A stretch of 30,287 nt of DNA from a virus: positions 1-30,287 of IMG/VR virus record IMGVR_UViG_3300035180_004093, one strand, 5' to 3'. Of the stretch, positions 1 through 5,918 are shown one piece after another. The translations under genes were made by a program, and so were the position numbers. The stretch's first letter is position 1. Each line of letters begins with the position of its first letter. Under the pieces are notes generated by a model. The model was not told the DNA's origin, searched no databases, and saw nothing but the letters and a program-made list of their open reading frames with translations.

Positions 1-612
1 TTACAGAAAAGAAGTTGCTTTATCCCGCGTGAAGATGTGTCGGATCAATTTGGCCTCCTGTGGATTGGGGACCAAGCGTCGATTTTCCACATCGTAGCCA
101 AGAGGTGGCACTCCACCCATCCACATGCCTTTGCGTTTGCTGGCTGCAATCTTGTCCCGGATTCGCTCCCCGGTGACTTCGCGTTCAAACTGTGCAAACG
201 AGAGCAGCACATTGAGCATGAGTCGCCCCATGGACGTCGTGGTGTTGAATTGCTGCGTTACGGATACAAAGGACACACCCTGTCGCTCAAACACCTCGAC
301 CATCTTGGAAAAGTCGGCCAGGCTGCGCGTCAACCGGTCAATCTTGTAGATCACAACCACATCAATCTTGCCTGCCTCAATGTCGGTCATCAAGCGCTTG
401 AGTCCAGGGCGTTCCATGTTTCCGCCGCAAAAGGCCGGGTCGTCATAGTCGTCGGCGACCGGAATCCAGCCTTCGGCGCGCTGGCTGGCAATATAGGCAT
501 GGCCTGCGTCACGTTGCGCATCAATCGAGTTGTATTCCTGATCCAACCCTTCTTCACTGGACTTACGGGTGTAGACGGCGCAGCGCATGCGCCGTTTCAG
601 CACGTCGCTCAT
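1..612 (-). CDS. Serine recombinase, catalytic domain only (truncated large serine recombinase)
   Basis: A resolvase/invertase-type recombinase that would cut and rejoin DNA through a serine nucleophile. The N-terminus has the Y-x-R-x-S signature (Y14, R16, S18 as likely nucleophile) and the D92-R-L-T-R96 motif of the resolvase fold, which spans about residues 10-155. About 30 residues typical of the start of the Recombinase domain follow (GGVPPLGYD, then a PNPQEAKLIRHIF segment). The protein then ends after a short unrelated tail, TRDKATSFL. Large serine recombinases with this N-terminus usually exceed 450 residues and carry a zinc ribbon and coiled coil, all absent here. The TAA stop lies at bases 1-3, so truncation is visible but its cause is not. 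The start ATG overlaps the stop of the DUF2924 gene by 4 bp, implying translational coupling. It is probably inactive or altered in DNA binding; that is inference. Confidence 0.88.
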   Translation of the reverse strand: MSDVLKRRMRCAVYTRKSSEEGLDQEYNSIDAQRDAGHAYIASQRAEGWIPVADDYDDPAFCGGNMERPGLKRLMTDIEAGKIDVVVIYKIDRLTRSLADFSKMVEVFERQGVSFVSVTQQFNTTTSMGRLMLNVLLSFAQFEREVTGERIRDKIAASKRKGMWMGGVPPLGYDVENRRLVPNPQEAKLIRHIFTRDKATSFL

Positions 613-1070
613 GACCGACCTCCCTTCCTAGTCGCTGCCTTTTTCTCAGTACGCGCTTTGAGACCAAAGAATACTGGCCCCGACCACCGCGTACCGGTAA
701 TTTCCCGCGCGATCTGGGAAAGGCTTTGGAACGTCCGCCCGTCAAAGTTGTAATTGCCATCGGCGCTGGCAATGACGCGATATTCCTTGCCCTGGTACTC
801 GCGGGTGAGCATGGTGCCAGCCACAGGACGGTAGTCAGGGTCGCGAGTCTTGACCTTGCCGGTTTCAATCAAGTTTTCGATGCGGCGCTTATTGCGATCA
901 AGAAGTCCTGGGTCGACCTTGCGAAACTCGATTTCCTGCAATTTGTAGGCAATCCGGCGTTCCAGAAATTGCCTGTTGTGGGTGGGGTTCGCAGCGTGGA
1001 ACAGCCGTTGCCAAAGCGACTTGATGTCCGCCATGGCCAGTTCGGGCAACTGAGAAATCTGCGATGCCAC
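609..1070 (-). CDS. DUF2924 domain protein
   Basis: A small basic protein of about 153 residues resembling the DUF2924 family, which is commonly found immediately upstream of large serine recombinases. Recognisable stretches are SLWQRLF, THNRQFLERRIAYKLQE and, near the C-terminus, a TMLTREYQGKEYRV segment with a following helix-turn-like part (FQSLSQIAREITG) that recalls a small DNA-binding fold. No biochemical role is established. The open frame extends upstream to a GTG at 1190, but those extra residues look like noise and cross a hairpin-rich leader. I chose GTG at 1070, giving an ASQISQLPELAM start; CTG at 1076 and ATG at 1034 are alternatives. None has a convincing ribosome site. The stop overlaps the recombinase start by 4 bp, so the pair is probably co-translated. 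Confidence 0.75.
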   Translation of the reverse strand: MASQISQLPELAMADIKSLWQRLFHAANPTHNRQFLERRIAYKLQEIEFRKVDPGLLDRNKRRIENLIETGKVKTRDPDYRPVAGTMLTREYQGKEYRVIASADGNYNFDGRTFQSLSQIAREITGTRWSGPVFFGLKARTEKKAATRKGGRS

Positions 1071-1101
1071 AGACAGTGGCGTGGCGGGGGTATGGTTGCG
1101 A

Positions 1102-1146
1102 GAGGTCTGAGAAATCAGACGACCCGTCAGATTTCGACGGGTCCTC
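1102..1146. repeat. Two perfect adjacent hairpins in the divergent leader
   Basis: In the space between the DUF2924 gene (minus) and the first methyltransferase (plus), GTCTGA (1105-1110) is followed by GAAA and its exact reverse complement TCAGAC (1115-1120). Directly abutting is GACCCGTC (1121-1128), a 7-base loop and GACGGGTC (1136-1143). GAG (1102-1104) can close both with CTC (1144-1146). An alternative pairing also exists: 1111-1121 with 1125-1135, 10 of 11 positions matching. It could be a regulatory RNA structure on either strand, an operator, or a recombinase site. Only the symmetry is observed; the function is unknown. Confidence 0.6.
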
Positions 1147-1200
1147 CCTGGCCAAATCGCAATGCGGGGGGAGCGAGCGCAAGAGTCCACTAGCGACAGA

Positions 1201-1237
1201 GTGCAAACCCAGGTTTGCGGGGTTTGCAGGGTTGCAC
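1201..1237. repeat. GCAAACC/GGTTTGC inverted and direct repeats
   Basis: GCAAACC at 1203-1209 is answered by GGTTTGC at 1212-1218, and GGTTTGC recurs at 1221-1227. GTGCAAACCC (1201-1210) is nearly complementary to GGGTTGCAC (1229-1237), with one bulged base. The stretch can form competing hairpins about 90 bp upstream of the first methyltransferase start. Apart from this and the two hairpins at 1102-1146, nothing else was seen in the 257-bp gap 1071-1327. Role unknown; possibilities are an operator for autoregulation or a leader hairpin. Confidence 0.45.
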
Positions 1238-1327
1238 CCCATACCGCCCCGCAGGCCCATCCAGTTCCCCTTCGACCCGCCCACGGTATTTGATGTCGGC
1301 GGGTTTCCCATTTTGAGGATCCCTCGT

Positions 1328-2734
1328 TTGAAAACGCTCAACGTCGAGTACCGAAAGGTCGAGGCGCTTATTCCGTACGCCCGCAATCCCCGCACGCACA
1401 GCGAGGCGCAAGTGGCCAAGATCGCTGCCAGCATCGTGGAGTTTGGCTGGACCAATCCGGTGCTGGTCGATGGCGAGAACGGCGTGATTGCTGGACACGG
1501 TCGATTGGCGGCTGCCCGCAAGCTTGGTTTGATTGAGGTGCCGGTCATTGAACTGGCACACCTGTCGCCCAACCAAAGGCGCGCCTACGTGATCTCCGAT
1601 AACCGACTGGCACTTGATGCGGGTTGGGATGAGGAGTTGCTGGGGCTTGAGCTTGCCGAGTTGACCGACGCAGGATTCGACCTTGCCCTGACAGGTTTTG
1701 ACGATGTCGAATTGGACACGATGTTTGGCGCACCAAGCGCGACCGATTCCGATTTGGATGATCCTGACGATGGTGAGGACGCAGCAGACGATGTTCCGCC
1801 AACACCAGTAGATGCCATTTCGAGAACCAACGATGTTTGGGCTTTGGGGCAGCACCGGTTGATTTGTGGCGATGCCACCGATCAGTCTGTGGTCGCCACT
1901 CTGATGCAGGGTGATGGTGCCACCATGTGCTTTACCTCGCCACCCTATGGCAATCAGCGGGACTACACCAGTGGCGGAATCACCGATTGGGATGGCCTGA
2001 TGCGTGGCGTGTTTGCCAAACTGCCTGTGACTGACGATGCGCAGGTGCTGGTCAATCTTGGTTTGATTCACCGTGACAACGAAGTCGTTTCCTACTGGGA
2101 CGGCTGGCTTGGTTGGATGCGCACCCAAGAATGGAGACGCTTTGCCTGGTACGTCTGGGACCAGGGCCCGGGCATGCCGGGTGACTGGTCAGGACGGCTG
2201 GCCCCGAGTTTTGAGTTCGTTTTTCACTTCAACCGGCAAAGCCGTACACCCAACAAGATCGTTCCCTGCAAGCATGCGGGTGAAGAATCTCACCTGCGCG
2301 CGGATGGGTCCTCCACTGCTATGCGCAGCAAAGAGGGCGAAGTCGGTGGCTGGGCCCACAAGGGTCAGCCTACACAAGATAGCAAGATCCCTGACTCTGT
2401 GATCCGGGTGATGCGCCACAAAGGAAAGATCGGCGAGGACATTGACCATCCGGCAGTGTTCCCGGTCGCGTTGCCAGAGTTCATTCTGGAGGCCTATTCC
2501 AACACCGGGGACATCGTGTACGAGCCCTTTGGTGGGAGTGGTACCACGATGCTGGCAGCTCAGCGCTCTGGTCGCCAGTGTCGCTCGGTTGAGATTGCGC
2601 CGCTGTACGTTGACGTCGCCATCAAGCGCTTCCAGCAGAATTTTCCCGGCGTGCCGGTCAAACTGCTCTCGACCGGTCAGACCTATGAGGCAGTGGTGGC
2701 CGAGCGTAGTAAGTCGGCTGAGGTGGTGCAATGA
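1328..2734 (+). CDS. ParB-like domain fused to DNA methyltransferase (SPPY type)
   Basis: A 468-residue phage-type modification enzyme. Residues about 6-90 form a ParB/sulfiredoxin-like domain (IPYARNPRTHSEAQV, GHGRLAAARKLG at 56-67). After an acidic linker, the methyltransferase part has catalytic motif IV S204-P-P-Y207 and the SAM-binding motif F401-GGSGTT407. Motif IV precedes motif I, the beta-class order. SPPY is most often seen in N4-cytosine enzymes but also in some N6-adenine enzymes, so the product base is uncertain. The start is TTG at 1328, preceded at about 8 bp by GAGGAT; the open frame continues to 1064 but that part has no family-like sequence and lies in inverted repeats. The stop overlaps the next gene by 4 bp (ATGA). 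It probably protects phage DNA from host restriction. Confidence 0.9.
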   Translation: MKTLNVEYRKVEALIPYARNPRTHSEAQVAKIAASIVEFGWTNPVLVDGENGVIAGHGRLAAARKLGLIEVPVIELAHLSPNQRRAYVISDNRLALDAGWDEELLGLELAELTDAGFDLALTGFDDVELDTMFGAPSATDSDLDDPDDGEDAADDVPPTPVDAISRTNDVWALGQHRLICGDATDQSVVATLMQGDGATMCFTSPPYGNQRDYTSGGITDWDGLMRGVFAKLPVTDDAQVLVNLGLIHRDNEVVSYWDGWLGWMRTQEWRRFAWYVWDQGPGMPGDWSGRLAPSFEFVFHFNRQSRTPNKIVPCKHAGEESHLRADGSSTAMRSKEGEVGGWAHKGQPTQDSKIPDSVIRVMRHKGKIGEDIDHPAVFPVALPEFILEAYSNTGDIVYEPFGGSGTTMLAAQRSGRQCRSVEIAPLYVDVAIKRFQQNFPGVPVKLLSTGQTYEAVVAERSKSAEVVQ

Positions 2735-4002
2735 CCACTTCCTGGCTGGCAGACAAGATCCAGCAATGGCCGGTTGCCAAACTGATTCCCTATGCCCGCA
2801 ATGCCCGGACCCACTCTGACGAACAGGTGGCGCAGATTGCGGCGTCCATCGCAGAGTTTGGATTTACCAACCCCATCCTGGTCGGTGCCGACGGTGTGAT
2901 CGTCGCGGGTCATGGCCGGTTGGCCGCAGCCCAAAAGCTCGCCATGGAGATGGTCCCGGTGGTGGTGCTGGAGCACTTGAGCCCCACGCAACGCCGTGCA
3001 CTGGTCATTGCGGACAACCGGATTGCGGAGAACGCAGGCTGGGACGAGACCATGCTTCGCTTGGAAATGGAGGCCCTGCAGCTGGATGACTTTGACATGT
3101 CGCTCACCGGCTTCGATGCAGATGCGCTGGCCGAATTGATGGCGGGCGGCGGTGGTGATGATTCAGGCAACACTGATGACGATGCCGTGCCGGAGGTTCT
3201 TGAGACTGCAATCTCACGCACTGGCGACGTTTGGTTGCTGGGTCCGCACCGACTGCTGTGCGGGGACTCTACGCTGGAGGAGAGTTACGCGCAGTTGCTG
3301 CAGGGCGAGGAAGTGGACATGGTATTCACCGATCCACCCTACAACGTCAACTACGCCAATACCGCCAAGGACAAGATGCGTGGCAAAAACCGCGCCATCC
3401 TCAATGACAACCTGGGCGATGGGTTCTATGATTTCCTGCTTGCGGCTTTGACGCCCACGGTCGCCAATTGCAAGGGTGCGATTTACGTGGCCATGTCCTC
3501 CAGTGAACTGGACGTGCTCCAGTCAGCCTTTCGGGAAGCCGGTGGCAAGTGGTCGACCTTTGTGATTTGGGCCAAGAACACCTTCACTATGGGGCGCTCG
3601 GACTACCAGCGCCAGTACGAACCCATCCTCTATGGCTGGCCCGAGGGTGGCAAGCACCATTGGTGTGGCGACCGGGACCAGAGTGATGTGTGGCAGATCA
3701 AGAAGCCCCACAAGAACGATTTGCATCCGACCATGAAGCCGGTCGAATTGGTGGAGCGTGCCATTCGCAACTCCAGTCGGCCAGGGAATTCGGTGATGGA
3801 TCCCTTTGGCGGTTCCGGCACCACGTTGATCGCCGCAGAAAAAACGGGGCGTGTGGCCCGCATGATCGAGTTGGATCCCAAGTACGTGGACGTGATCGTG
3901 CGCCGCTGGCAGGACTGGACTGGCAAACAAGCCACCCGCGAGTCTGATGGGGTGGCGTTCGATGCTCAGTCAGTGAGCAGTTCCTCGGAAATTTCGCAGT
4001 GA
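2731..4002 (+). CDS. ParB-like domain fused to DNA adenine methyltransferase (DPPY type)
   Basis: A 423-residue second ParB-methyltransferase fusion, translationally coupled to the first through ATGA. The N-terminal 125 residues closely match the upstream protein (IPYARNARTHSDEQVAQIAA, GHGRLAAAQKL, LSPTQRRALVIADNR). The catalytic half differs: motif IV is D201-P-P-Y204, followed by NVNYA, then an LHPTMKPVEL segment and the SAM motif F359-GGSGTT365. DPPY with HPTMKP is typical of beta-class N6-adenine methyltransferases, so N6-methyladenine is the likely product. The ParB-like part may contribute DNA binding or another nucleotide-dependent activity; this is not shown. The last 37 bp overlap the 3' end of a convergent minus-strand gene, with no terminator visible between them. 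Confidence 0.92.
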   Translation: MTTSWLADKIQQWPVAKLIPYARNARTHSDEQVAQIAASIAEFGFTNPILVGADGVIVAGHGRLAAAQKLAMEMVPVVVLEHLSPTQRRALVIADNRIAENAGWDETMLRLEMEALQLDDFDMSLTGFDADALAELMAGGGGDDSGNTDDDAVPEVLETAISRTGDVWLLGPHRLLCGDSTLEESYAQLLQGEEVDMVFTDPPYNVNYANTAKDKMRGKNRAILNDNLGDGFYDFLLAALTPTVANCKGAIYVAMSSSELDVLQSAFREAGGKWSTFVIWAKNTFTMGRSDYQRQYEPILYGWPEGGKHHWCGDRDQSDVWQIKKPHKNDLHPTMKPVELVERAIRNSSRPGNSVMDPFGGSGTTLIAAEKTGRVARMIELDPKYVDVIVRRWQDWTGKQATRESDGVAFDAQSVSSSSEISQ

Positions 4003-4343
4003 ATCACAAATCCTGTGAGGTAAGGCAGGCCGCGAGGGATTCCGTAGTCCTTGGCGGTATGGCGTCCGATGCTCCAGCCCATCCATTTTTGGGTGGCTGC
4101 TTGCACTGCTTGCGCCAAGTCCTTGCCAACATACAGATGGTTTTGGACTTCGTCCGCAAAGTGGCGTCCATGGCGGCTGTCCAGAAACGCGCGCACTGCG
4201 CCAGGGGTGCAGCCAGTGATCTGTGTAATGGCAGGCAATGCGATCGCCCATGCTGCTGGTGCAATATCCTGCATCGTTCCCCAAAAGCCCCAGTCTTCAT
4301 TCTGGGTGGCGGGGATGCTGGTGTTGGAGGTCATGGTGGTCAT
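3966..4343 (-). CDS. Conserved accessory protein of unknown function (125 aa)
   Basis: A 125-residue protein of unknown function. The sequence has a WGFWGTMQD motif near the N-terminus, a central helix pair ending in VRAFLDSRHGRHFADEV, and the C-terminal GIPRGLPYLTGFVIHCE. It looks soluble: there is no signal peptide and no clear membrane segment. I recall similar small proteins beside DUF3489 genes, which fits this neighbourhood, but no activity is known to me. The open frame runs to 4559; ATG at 4343 was chosen because AAGGA lies 7 bp upstream and the residues before it are not protein-like. A copy of the two-part promoter-like element ends 39 bp upstream. The 3' end overlaps the convergent methyltransferase gene by 37 bp. 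Confidence 0.75.
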   Translation of the reverse strand: MTTMTSNTSIPATQNEDWGFWGTMQDIAPAAWAIALPAITQITGCTPGAVRAFLDSRHGRHFADEVQNHLYVGKDLAQAVQAATQKWMGWSIGRHTAKDYGIPRGLPYLTGFVIHCEISEELLTD

Positions 4344-4382
4344 GGTCTTGTCCTTGATGGTGTGTGTTGCGACATCCGTAGT

Positions 4383-4411
4383 AACGCGCTGTAAAGCAGA
4401 GAAGCCAAGCT
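4383..4411 (-). promoter_or_regulatory. Two-part 29-bp element, copy A
   Basis: On the plus strand, AACGCGCTGT, nine variable bases and AAGCCAAGCT. It lies 39 bp upstream of the gene starting at 4343 (minus). Read on the minus strand it contains TTGGCT followed after exactly 17 bp by GTTACT, a weak sigma70-like arrangement. A second block, GCATCTTTTC(A/G)ATC at 4419-4432, is shared with copy B at the same spacing. Probable promoter or activator site. Confidence 0.6.
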
Positions 4412-4443
4412 GTTCTTGGCATCTTTTCAATCTATTTTTTGAG

Positions 4444-4809
4444 TCATCCGAGACGGGCAACATAGCGGGCGTAGTCGCCGCCCTCCGGATTGACATACAG
4501 GTACGGGCGACCGGGCGCGTGGACTTCCACGCAGAAGTAGCCGTCGCCGGTGCCACCACCTTTGCCGCGCAGCCAGTCGCGTGACATCATCAGGTTGCTG
4601 GCAAAGGTGTCGAAGTCGCTAGGTGTCATCTCCCGCGTCTCGGTGACAAAGATCCTGGTGCTGCCAAAACCGCCTACCTCGCTGAGGTCGGCAGGTTTTC
4701 TGGCAAAGGGCAGTCGCACACTCAACTCCACGACCTGGATGGCGGTGCCTTCCAGTGTCATGGTGCGAGGTGTGCGTTCGATGGTGATGGTTATGGTGCT
4801 TGCGTTCAT
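4444..4809 (-). CDS. Small accessory protein of unknown function (121 aa)
   Basis: A 121-residue protein I cannot assign. The N-terminal half is Thr/Ile-rich with alternating beta-like sequence (STITITIERTPRTMTLEG). The C-terminal half contains DWLRGKGGGTGDGYFCVEV and ends with PYLYVNPEGGDYARYVARLG. No signal peptide, membrane span or catalytic motif stands out. The start at 4809 has AGGA 8 bp upstream. A copy of the two-part 29-bp element begins 44 bp upstream, so the gene probably has its own promoter, shared in design with the 125- and 79-residue genes. Its position between the DUF3489 gene and the 125-residue gene suggests one accessory set expressed together. Confidence 0.72.
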   Translation of the reverse strand: MNASTITITIERTPRTMTLEGTAIQVVELSVRLPFARKPADLSEVGGFGSTRIFVTETREMTPSDFDTFASNLMMSRDWLRGKGGGTGDGYFCVEVHAPGRPYLYVNPEGGDYARYVARLG

Positions 4810-4853
4810 GGTGCTTTTCCTGTGCGTTGGTCGTCAATCACGACAACTGCATG

Positions 4854-4882
4854 AACGCGCTGTTCCAATCAAAAGCCAAGCT
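4854..4882 (-). promoter_or_regulatory. Two-part 29-bp element, copy B
   Basis: Same AACGCGCTGT, nine bases, AAGCCAAGCT arrangement, 44 bp upstream of the gene starting at 4809. The minus strand shows TTGGCT, 17 bp, GTTCAT. The extra shared block GCATCTTTTCGATC lies at 4890-4903, seven bases beyond the element as in copy A. A small inverted repeat (ATCAA, four bases, TTGAT at 4901-4914) sits between it and the stop of the DUF3489 gene; no U-run follows, so it is not a clear terminator. Confidence 0.6.
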
Positions 4883-4914
4883 ATTTGCAGCATCTTTTCG
4901 ATCAATTGTTTGAT

Positions 4915-5502
4915 TCAGGCGATTCGATATACGCGCTCGCCACCCTGGACCTTGTCAGACTCGATGGTGAGGCCTAGCTTCTTTTTGAAGGCTCCGGCAA
5001 AGGTGCCGCGCACCGTGTGGGCCTGCCATCCGGTGGCCTCGCAGATCTGCGCGATCGTTGTTCCTTCGGGACGTTTGAGCATGGCGACGACCTGTGCCTG
5101 CTTGCTGTTTTCGCGGGTGCGAACCTTGACGGGTTCTGGTGGCAGTTCTGAGGCGGGTGTCGCGGTTGTCTCATGTTGCGCAAACGTGGCCTCGTATTGC
5201 GCCACAGTGGCCTCCAGTTCCGGGTCGGCGACCAAGGGTGGCAACGGTTGCGGGGGCGCGACGGCTGCCACCGACGCAACCGTGGGGCGTGGGCGACCCA
5301 GAGCGTCGTAGCCCTCGGCCGCGACGTACCAGTGGGTGCCGCCGTCGGTGGTGACCAGGGCGCGGTTAAAAAGTCCGTCGAGCACCTTCTTGCGGGCTCC
5401 GCCCTTGACGCTTTCAGGAAACCAGACGACCTGGCCGTCGTTGTGATCCAGTGCGTATTGCAGGACTTGGGTTTGGGTGTGGGTGAGTTGAATCGTGGTC
5501 AT
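4915..5502 (-). CDS. DUF3489 domain protein (probable DNA-binding)
   Basis: A 195-residue protein in three parts. Residues 1-70 are a compact N-terminal segment with helices and a GARKKVLDGLFNRALV stretch like a small winged helix. Residues about 71-124 are a Pro/Ala/Glu-rich linker. Residues about 125-195 match DUF3489: TRENSKQAQVVAML, then a helix-turn-helix-like TIAQICEATGWQAHTVRG, then KKKLGLTI and a VYRI ending. The fold suggests DNA binding, but no function is established. AAGGAT about 6 bp upstream supports the ATG at 5502. It has no copy of the two-part element in front, so it is probably co-transcribed with the 79-residue gene 74 bp upstream. The leader between them is rich in C and A and poor in G on the transcribed-sense strand. 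Confidence 0.85.
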   Translation of the reverse strand: MTTIQLTHTQTQVLQYALDHNDGQVVWFPESVKGGARKKVLDGLFNRALVTTDGGTHWYVAAEGYDALGRPRPTVASVAAVAPPQPLPPLVADPELEATVAQYEATFAQHETTATPASELPPEPVKVRTRENSKQAQVVAMLKRPEGTTIAQICEATGWQAHTVRGTFAGAFKKKLGLTIESDKVQGGERVYRIA

Positions 5503-5576
5503 TTGAGATCCTTACGTGGGTTGGTGATTGGGTTGGTGGTTTGTTGCTCGGGAGTGGGTTGCAGCGGAGTTGGCGT

Positions 5577-5816
5577 TCAGTCCTCCCAAACTTGCGTGCC
5601 GTCCAGGGTGATCCAGAGGCGCGCGTCGTCGAAGGTGGCCATTTCGCGCACTTCCAATCCGGTCTTGCGGTTGGTGCCCGCCTTGTGCGTGTAGCAGTAG
5701 GTCTGGCCGTCGTGCTCGACCAGGCTGGGGCCAGTCTTGTCAAAGTCGACCTGGATGCTCATCTCCCCGCGTGCGCGGTGGTTGGTGTCGGTGACTTGTG
5801 CGTTGATCGTTTTCAT
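5577..5816 (-). CDS. Small protein of unknown function (79 aa)
   Basis: A 79-residue protein without a recognised domain. It has alternating hydrophobic segments (MSIQVDFDKTGPSL, ARLWITLDGTQVW) typical of a small beta-rich fold and no membrane span. AAGGA lies about 10 bp before the ATG at 5816. The two-part element copy C begins 35 bp upstream. It is probably the first gene of a two-gene transcript with the DUF3489 gene. It lies back-to-back with the terminase genes, marking the switch from the accessory block to the late operon. Confidence 0.65.
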   Translation of the reverse strand: MKTINAQVTDTNHRARGEMSIQVDFDKTGPSLVEHDGQTYCYTHKAGTNRKTGLEVREMATFDDARLWITLDGTQVWED

Positions 5817-5851
5817 TTGCTTGTTTCCTTGTTGGTTGCGACGCCTCTATG

Positions 5852-5880
5852 AACGCGCTGTTCCAGATGGAAGCCAAGCT
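5852..5880 (-). promoter_or_regulatory. Two-part 29-bp element, copy C
   Basis: AACGCGCTGT, nine bases (TCCAGATGG), AAGCCAAGCT, 35 bp upstream of the 79-residue gene at 5816. The minus strand reads TTGGCT, 17 bp, GTTCAT. Unlike copies A and B the flanking GCATCTTTTC block is absent. The site lies in the divergent space between the accessory genes and the small terminase gene, so it could affect both directions. Confidence 0.6.
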
Positions 5881-5895
5881 AAATCTGCAAGAAGA

Positions 5896-5909
5896 CAAAC
5901 AAATGTTTG
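5896..5909. repeat. Small inverted repeat before the terminase genes
   Basis: CAAAC, four bases (AAAT), GTTTG, ending 9 bp before the ATG at 5919. It could be an operator half-site pair or a leader hairpin near the ribosome site of the small terminase gene. It is short enough to occur by chance. Confidence 0.3.
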
Positions 5910-5918
5910 AAATATCCA

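Noticed and set aside
1064-1327. Upstream extension of the first methyltransferase frame
   Set aside because: The 88 extra residues are not family-like, cross strong inverted repeats, and a TTG with a ribosome site at 1328 begins the recognisable domain.
4344-4559. Upstream extension of the 125-residue minus-strand gene
   Set aside because: It would run through the promoter-like element and into the neighbouring gene; the ATG at 4343 has a good ribosome site.
4901-4914. Possible terminator after the DUF3489 gene
   Set aside because: The inverted repeat has only 5-bp arms, is AT-rich and no U-run follows on the transcribed side.
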